From Peribacillus simplex (GTDB taxonomy: Bacteria > Bacillota > Bacilli > Bacillales > DSM-1321): a stretch of 64,000 bases of DNA. The notes below the pieces were generated by a model that worked only from the letters and a program-made list of their open reading frames with translations, had not been told where the DNA came from and ran no database searches. How positions within the stretch are numbered: the first letter of the stretch is position 1; every line of letters begins with the position of its first letter. This document shows positions 59,816-64,000 of this stretch, piece after piece. The DNA lies in assembly GCF_001542915.1 (NCBI RefSeq), contig NZ_LNNH01000010.1, forward strand, positions 119,039 to 183,038, in the 5' to 3' direction. The position numbers and the translations under genes were made by a program.

Positions 59816-59962
59816 TCATTCTACAACCATCAAATCGGTGGGCAAATGTAAAATCCATCATGTACAAACCCTTAAAACTGTGGCCAATCGGAATTCCCTC
59901 TTCAAGTTCAAGCAAAGTGCAATGAAACGGTCGAAGTACAGATTCTCCAAAACCATTGGCAA

Positions 59963-61849
59963 TCAATAGTGCCTCATCAAAATTTCCTGCTTCGCTTCCT
60001 CTTTCGTAAAGGTTTTTTCCGAAGTAATGATTTTCATCGGAATTTCTTTCCCCGCTTTAAGGTCTTTAACCGATTTCATGAGTTGGGGACCCAATAATGG
60101 ATTGCATTCCACCGAGAAATTCAGCTTGCCTATACTCAATGCAGTCAATGCCTTTTTGGTTGCATCAATGGAAATGATTTTAATATCTTTCCCGGGCCGC
60201 AAACCATACTCATCAATGGCTTCAATCGCACCAATCGCCATATCATCATTATGTGCGTACACGACATCGATGTCCCGGCCATAGCGGGCCAAGGCGGCGG
60301 CCATCATTTCCTTCCCCTTTCGATACGTAAAATCCCCTATTAATGAATCCAAAATCCGATAGGAATGATGGTCATGCAGAACTTCTTCGAACCCTTCCTT
60401 TCTGCCGATGGAAGGAGCGGCATTGCTCGTCCCCTCCAATTCAATGATGTTCACCTCTTTTCCCGGTGTCTTCCTCCCATTGACTAACCAACGGGCAGCC
60501 CTGCGTCCTTCCTCAACAAAATCCGAACCGATAAAGGAAGTCCATAAGGAGGAATCCCTCACCTCAATTTCTCGATCAGAGAGAATGACGGGAATTCCGG
60601 CATTCTTTGCTTCTTGAAGCACTTCATCCCAGCCATGTTCGACCTTCGGGGAAAAGGCGATGACATCTACCCCTTGCTTGATAAATCCCCTTATTATTTC
60701 CACTTGCTTTTCTTGATCATTATTGGCATTCTTCAGTTTCAGGTTTACCCCTTCGTCTTTTGCTGCCGCAATGATCGAACTCGTATTGGCCGCCCTAAAA
60801 CCACTTTCCTTACCGACTTGCGCAAACCCCAATGTGACCTTTACATCCTTCTCTTCCTGATGGTTAGTGGATAGATCCCGTTGTTGTAGATATTCATTTA
60901 CGTTCTTCAGTGTCACTTGATGGTTCCTGACTATTATTTTTTTCGGGATTTCCGCTTCTTGATTCAAAATTTCAATCGCATACTGAATGGCTTCTTTTCC
61001 ACCAGTCGGGGTAATGAATGTCGTATCGACCTTTTTTCCCTTTACTAATTGCAATCCACCATCCGGCTTGTTGACCCCATCGCTGCCGATGATGTCAACT
61101 CCTTTCAGATGCAAAGCTTCGAGGGCTTTGCGGGCCCCTAAAGCCATTGCATCATTGTACGCATAAATCAGGTCAGGCGGATCGTGGCGATAGCGCAATA
61201 GCTCCTTCAGCTTGTCCTCGGCCTTATCTCTTTGCCAGTTCGCAACAAGTGAATCGGTTATCTTATAAGCCGAGTTTTCACTTATTTTCTCCCGGAAACC
61301 CTCACTTCTTTCCTCCACTTGCAAGGCACTCGCGACACCTTGCAGTTCAATGATGTCCCCGCCCTTATTGCCCAGCAATTGCATGGCAGCCTCTGCAGCC
61401 ATCTCGCCTATGAAATGGTGGTCCGAACCGATATACAGGGTATAATTGTACCCTTCGACTCCCCTTCCCAGGACAATGACAGGGATTTCTTCATACACCT
61501 TCGAAATGACAGGCGTCAAGGCAGCCGTATTATCGACGGATACGATCAACAGATCGATTCCATAGGACTTCAATGTTTCGATTTCCTCTATCTGTTGCGC
61601 CGAGCTGTGCGCCGCATCCGTATAAATCACTCTTATATTGTGATGTTTCGCAGCTTCTTCCGTTAACTCCTCATACATCAGCACTTGCCATGGTTCAAGA
61701 AGGTTTGGCTGTGAAACACCAATGACATAGTCTACTTCCTTCTCTTCCTTGGCCTCCTTCTCGGTATTCTTGTAATGAAGCAATAATGGGAGTAAGCAAC
61801 AGACGCTTAATCCAATCATTATATTTCGATATATCCTTTTTTTAGTCAT
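59963..61849 (-). CDS. membrane-anchored protein with two fused sugar-binding domains
   Basis: The 628-residue protein has one N-terminal membrane helix (about residues 10-26, IMIGLSVCCLLPLLLHY, with no good lipobox), then two periplasmic-binding domains of the RbsB/YtfQ type. Domain 1 (about 40-325) shows YVIGVSQPNLLEPWQVLMYE, VISKVYEEIPVIVLGRGVEG and DIIGSDGVNKPDGG. Domain 2 (about 335-628) shows VTLGFAQVGKESGFRAANTS, GVDVIAFSPKVEHGWDEVL and VYAHNDDMAIGAIEAI, closest to YtfQ-like furanose-binding proteins. It overlaps the response regulator gene by eight bases. One domain may sense for the kinase and the other may feed the ABC transporter; that is inference. Confidence 0.85.
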   Translation of the reverse strand: MTKKRIYRNIMIGLSVCCLLPLLLHYKNTEKEAKEEKEVDYVIGVSQPNLLEPWQVLMYEELTEEAAKHHNIRVIYTDAAHSSAQQIEEIETLKSYGIDLLIVSVDNTAALTPVISKVYEEIPVIVLGRGVEGYNYTLYIGSDHHFIGEMAAEAAMQLLGNKGGDIIELQGVASALQVEERSEGFREKISENSAYKITDSLVANWQRDKAEDKLKELLRYRHDPPDLIYAYNDAMALGARKALEALHLKGVDIIGSDGVNKPDGGLQLVKGKKVDTTFITPTGGKEAIQYAIEILNQEAEIPKKIIVRNHQVTLKNVNEYLQQRDLSTNHQEEKDVKVTLGFAQVGKESGFRAANTSSIIAAAKDEGVNLKLKNANNDQEKQVEIIRGFIKQGVDVIAFSPKVEHGWDEVLQEAKNAGIPVILSDREIEVRDSSLWTSFIGSDFVEEGRRAARWLVNGRKTPGKEVNIIELEGTSNAAPSIGRKEGFEEVLHDHHSYRILDSLIGDFTYRKGKEMMAAALARYGRDIDVVYAHNDDMAIGAIEAIDEYGLRPGKDIKIISIDATKKALTALSIGKLNFSVECNPLLGPQLMKSVKDLKAGKEIPMKIITSEKTFTKEEAKQEILMRHY

Positions 61850-63041
61850 TACTCTTTACTCCACTCTTATAAACCATCGGTGAAATGCCAATCACCTTCT
61901 TGAAGGCACTGCAAAAGTAATGCTGAGTACTATACCCGACCATATCAGCCACTTCATAGATTTTTAGATAAGGGTCCTTTATCAGCAGTAGGGCTTTATT
62001 TATTCGTACCTTCGTCAGATAGTGTATGAACGAAATCCCTAATTCATTTTTAATTTGCTTGCTTAAATACGTAGGGCTCACCTGTACAATGGCAGCCACT
62101 TCTTTCAATGAAATCGAATGCTCGTCATAGTGTTGATCGATATAATTTTTAGCCAATAAAACCATCGGCGATAAACTTTTGGAGGTTTTTACCTCTGTAA
62201 TTAACTCGGTATATTGCTTTGGAAAAGCTAGGAGATCATGAAACATGTTCTCGGCACAAACAATCCCCTTGCCCAAGAATTTTTCGGCATAGTCTTTTAT
62301 TTCCCTGTTCTGTGTGAGCAACTGTTCCATATTGACGCCTGGGATAAGTACGACAATATTGCCTGAATGGTCTTCAAAAAGCTCAACGTTTGGATACGCA
62401 TTCAAAATATGCTTGATGATATTCTTCAATGAAAAGTTTATTAAACTATCACTCCAATACCGCTCCGCTCCACCGTCATCAATTCCTCTGACTACCTTGA
62501 AAACCGACATCCCTATATGGCCTTCAAGCTTCAGCTCCAGTAGCTGGCACTGTTCATGGACTTCTTCTTCGGTAAATGAACCTGAGCACCAGTTTTGCAG
62601 GAATTTTTCTTTAAGCAGTGGTTTATTTCCCTCCAGTTGCTGCGCAAGCCGCTTACTTCTGCTGTTTTTTTCGAGATGTTCCGTAGCCCTTTTCACCGTT
62701 TTGATTAGTTCATCCTTGTTAACAGGTTTTATTATATAGTCAAATGCACCCATCTTGATCGCCTGTTGTGCATAGCCAAAATCATCGTAGCCCGATATGA
62801 CGATAAAAATGGCGTCTGGAAGGTTTTTTCGCAATTGCTCCATCAATTCCAATCCATTTAGAAACGGCATATTAATATCAATGAATAAAATATCGGGCTT
62901 CAATTCGATGGCCATGTCCAATGCCATTTCACCATCTTCCGCTTCTCCTATTACGTGAACGGAGTAATCCTCCCAGTCAGCTGCGAACCTGAGTCCTTTC
63001 CTTATCGTTGTTTCATCTTCGGCAATTAATAACTCCCACAT
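61842..63041 (-). CDS. YesN-like response regulator with AraC-type DNA-binding domain
   Basis: This 399-residue cytoplasmic regulator has a CheY receiver (about 1-120: LLIAEDETTIRKGL, Asp in DILFIDINMPFLNGLELM, Lys in YIIKPVNKDEL), a variable middle and a C-terminal AraC/XylS helix-turn-helix pair (about 300-399, SLKEVAAIVQVSPTYLSKQI and EVADMVGYSTQHYFCSAFKK). This is the YesN architecture, which activates nearby carbohydrate operons. The start is ATG 63041 or 63044 (GGAGG 7 or 4 bases away). The likely targets are the sugar transporter and glycosidase genes to the left. It shares an operon with the binding protein and sensor kinase. Confidence 0.88.
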   Translation of the reverse strand: MWELLIAEDETTIRKGLRFAADWEDYSVHVIGEAEDGEMALDMAIELKPDILFIDINMPFLNGLELMEQLRKNLPDAIFIVISGYDDFGYAQQAIKMGAFDYIIKPVNKDELIKTVKRATEHLEKNSRSKRLAQQLEGNKPLLKEKFLQNWCSGSFTEEEVHEQCQLLELKLEGHIGMSVFKVVRGIDDGGAERYWSDSLINFSLKNIIKHILNAYPNVELFEDHSGNIVVLIPGVNMEQLLTQNREIKDYAEKFLGKGIVCAENMFHDLLAFPKQYTELITEVKTSKSLSPMVLLAKNYIDQHYDEHSISLKEVAAIVQVSPTYLSKQIKNELGISFIHYLTKVRINKALLLIKDPYLKIYEVADMVGYSTQHYFCSAFKKVIGISPMVYKSGVKSND

Positions 63042-63071
63042 CATAAAACCTCCACGACAGCCCATAAATTT

Positions 63072-63085
63072 TGTAAGCGCTTTAT
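63072..63085. promoter_or_regulatory. candidate CcpA cre site
   Basis: TGTAAGCGCTTTAT matches most of the cre consensus (TGWAAGCGCTTWCA). It lies between the sensor kinase stop and the response regulator start. If real, CcpA bound here would block read-through from the kinase gene when glucose is present. Confidence 0.5.
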
Positions 63086-64000
63086 TTATTGATTATAGGA
63101 AGTATCGCTATCACTGTTGTCCCCGTTCCATATTCACTGAATACTTGTAATCCATATTGCGATCCATATGACAACATGATTCTTTCATTTACATTAAATA
63201 AGCCATAACCTTTATGGTCACCACTCATATTCTTCAAAGCATGATTCAATTTTTTCAAGGGCTCCGCCTCGATTCCGACTCCTGTATCCCTAACGGCAAA
63301 TAAAAGCTGATCGTTCTTTTTACATATGCTGATCGAGATTTTTCCTTTTCCTCTTTTGTTCCTTATTCCGTGATAGATCGCATTCTCGACCAAAGGCTGT
63401 AAAATAAGCTTCAGCACTTGGTTATTTTTTACCGTTTCATCCACATCCAACTGATATTCTATTTTGGATTCATAGCGGGTCATCTGTATGGTAAGGTAAC
63501 TGACTATATGCTCGACCTCTTCTTCAACCGTTATGAATTCATTTCCCTTATTCAAGCCAATTCTGAATAAGGTTGTCAGTGCATTGACCATTTCTATGAT
63601 TTTTTCGGCTTTATACTCGCTTGCCATCCATTGGATGGTGTCTAACGTATTGTATAAGAAATGCGGCTTGATTTGCGCTTGCAATATTTTAAGCTCTGCT
63701 TCCCTTTTACTTTTTTGTTCCTTATAGACAAGATCGATGAGCTCCTCCACTTCCTGGATCATTTTATTATAGCTGTTGCCCAACTGACCAATTTCATCGT
63801 CATACTTCGAGTGAAAACGGAGGTCGAATCGTCTTTCCTCCACATTCCCCATTAATGTCTTGAGTTTTGTTAATGGCTTCGTTATCGTATTCGCAAAGAA
63901 TAAAGACACGATCAAACTGATGATTAAAGTGATGATGGCGATGATCAAAGTGAGTCCTTGAACTTTGGATACGACCTTGGTCGTTTCATTAATCGAAAAC
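63082..64000 (-). CDS. YesM-like sensor histidine kinase, partial (N-terminus beyond right edge)
   Basis: The visible 305 or so residues begin before a membrane helix (LIIAIITLIISLIVSLFF), followed by a HAMP domain (TKPLTKLKTLMGNVEERRFD), a coiled linker, the His-kinase H-box QIKPHFLYNTLDTIQW, and the ATPase with LVENAIYHGIRNKRGKGKIS, VRDTGVGIE and HKGYGLFNVNERI. This is the YesM/HPK7 family, which phosphorylates YesN-type regulators. The frame stays open to the edge, so the extracytoplasmic sensor region and start lie outside. It likely receives its signal from the adjacent binding protein. An early TTG at 63948 is not the start because homology continues past it. Confidence 0.88.
   Translation of the reverse strand, partial: FSINETTKVVSKVQGLTLIIAIITLIISLIVSLFFANTITKPLTKLKTLMGNVEERRFDLRFHSKYDDEIGQLGNSYNKMIQEVEELIDLVYKEQKSKREAELKILQAQIKPHFLYNTLDTIQWMASEYKAEKIIEMVNALTTLFRIGLNKGNEFITVEEEVEHIVSYLTIQMTRYESKIEYQLDVDETVKNNQVLKLILQPLVENAIYHGIRNKRGKGKISISICKKNDQLLFAVRDTGVGIEAEPLKKLNHALKNMSGDHKGYGLFNVNERIMLSYGSQYGLQVFSEYGTGTTVIAILPIINK

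Noticed and set aside
59689-59930. CRISPR array
   Set aside because: Only three 12-base repeats 115 bases apart, with no constant spacers of 30-40 bases and no cas genes.
59558-59966. Leftward frames between the ATPase and the binding protein
   Set aside because: They run over a terminator and a palindromic repeat and have no family-like segments; treated as non-coding.

Overview
The window looks like chromosomal DNA of a spore-forming, competence-capable Bacillaceae, most likely a Bacillus or Peribacillus relative. The evidence is a small acid-soluble spore protein (SspL), a ComK-type regulator, a KinB-like kinase, strong AGGAGG ribosome binding sites with several TTG and GTG starts, many hairpin-plus-T terminators, Fur boxes of the TGATAATNATTATCA type and low GC. 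The genus is inferred from protein resemblance, not from a marker gene. No tRNA, rRNA, CRISPR array, insertion sequence or prophage was seen.

Layout. 1-4.9 kb is a polymorphic-toxin island read leftward. It holds two LXG toxin genes with near-identical N-terminal halves and near-identical upstream DNA. One toxin is complete and has an AHH nuclease tip, followed by an ankyrin-repeat gene and a SUKH gene as likely immunity genes. A deleted relic of a metN-metI-metQ operon lies between the cassettes. 5-9 kb has an MFS exporter, an ABC exporter and a small tandem duplication that left two pseudogene fragments. 9-15.6 kb is an iron block: a ferric-siderophore ABC transporter with a Fur box, a MetNIQ-like transporter whose ATPase lacks the usual C-terminal regulatory domain, and a Fur-box-controlled siderophore esterase. 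15.7-17.9 kb is a two-gene operon of a 5-aminolevulinate synthase homologue and an EamA exporter, unexpected because bacilli make this compound by the glutamyl-tRNA route.

19-26.4 kb is a polyol operon with a divergent DeoR-family regulator. It encodes an erythritol/threitol-type dehydrogenase, a polyol permease, an RpiB isomerase, DhaK, DhaL and GlpX, and ends with a dead transketolase fragment just before the terminator. Read together the enzymes could turn a C4 polyol into erythrose-4-phosphate and then, with GlpX as a sedoheptulose bisphosphatase, into sedoheptulose-7-phosphate. 26.7-36 kb carries a KinB-like kinase, a rearranged UvrA-like ATPase, sspL, helD, a 2-hydroxyacid dehydrogenase and an Excalibur protein. 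36-40 kb is a 3-hydroxybutyrate dehydrogenase, lipocalin-like and GntP permease operon facing a LysR regulator. 40-43 kb holds comK and an overlapping pair of orphan DndB-like DGQHR proteins. 43.4-47.3 kb has a DUF4309 protein, a protealysin-emfourin (M4 protease plus inhibitor) pair, and serA behind a ZTP riboswitch with an intrinsic terminator.

47.4-64 kb is a furanose or arabinan-type carbohydrate locus: a secreted GH127 beta-L-arabinofuranosidase, an extracytoplasmic thioredoxin-like protein, a secreted GH2 enzyme, a YtfR/YtfT/YjfF-like sugar ABC transporter with no separate binding protein, a membrane-anchored protein with two fused sugar-binding domains, and a YesN/YesM-type two-component system that runs off the right edge.
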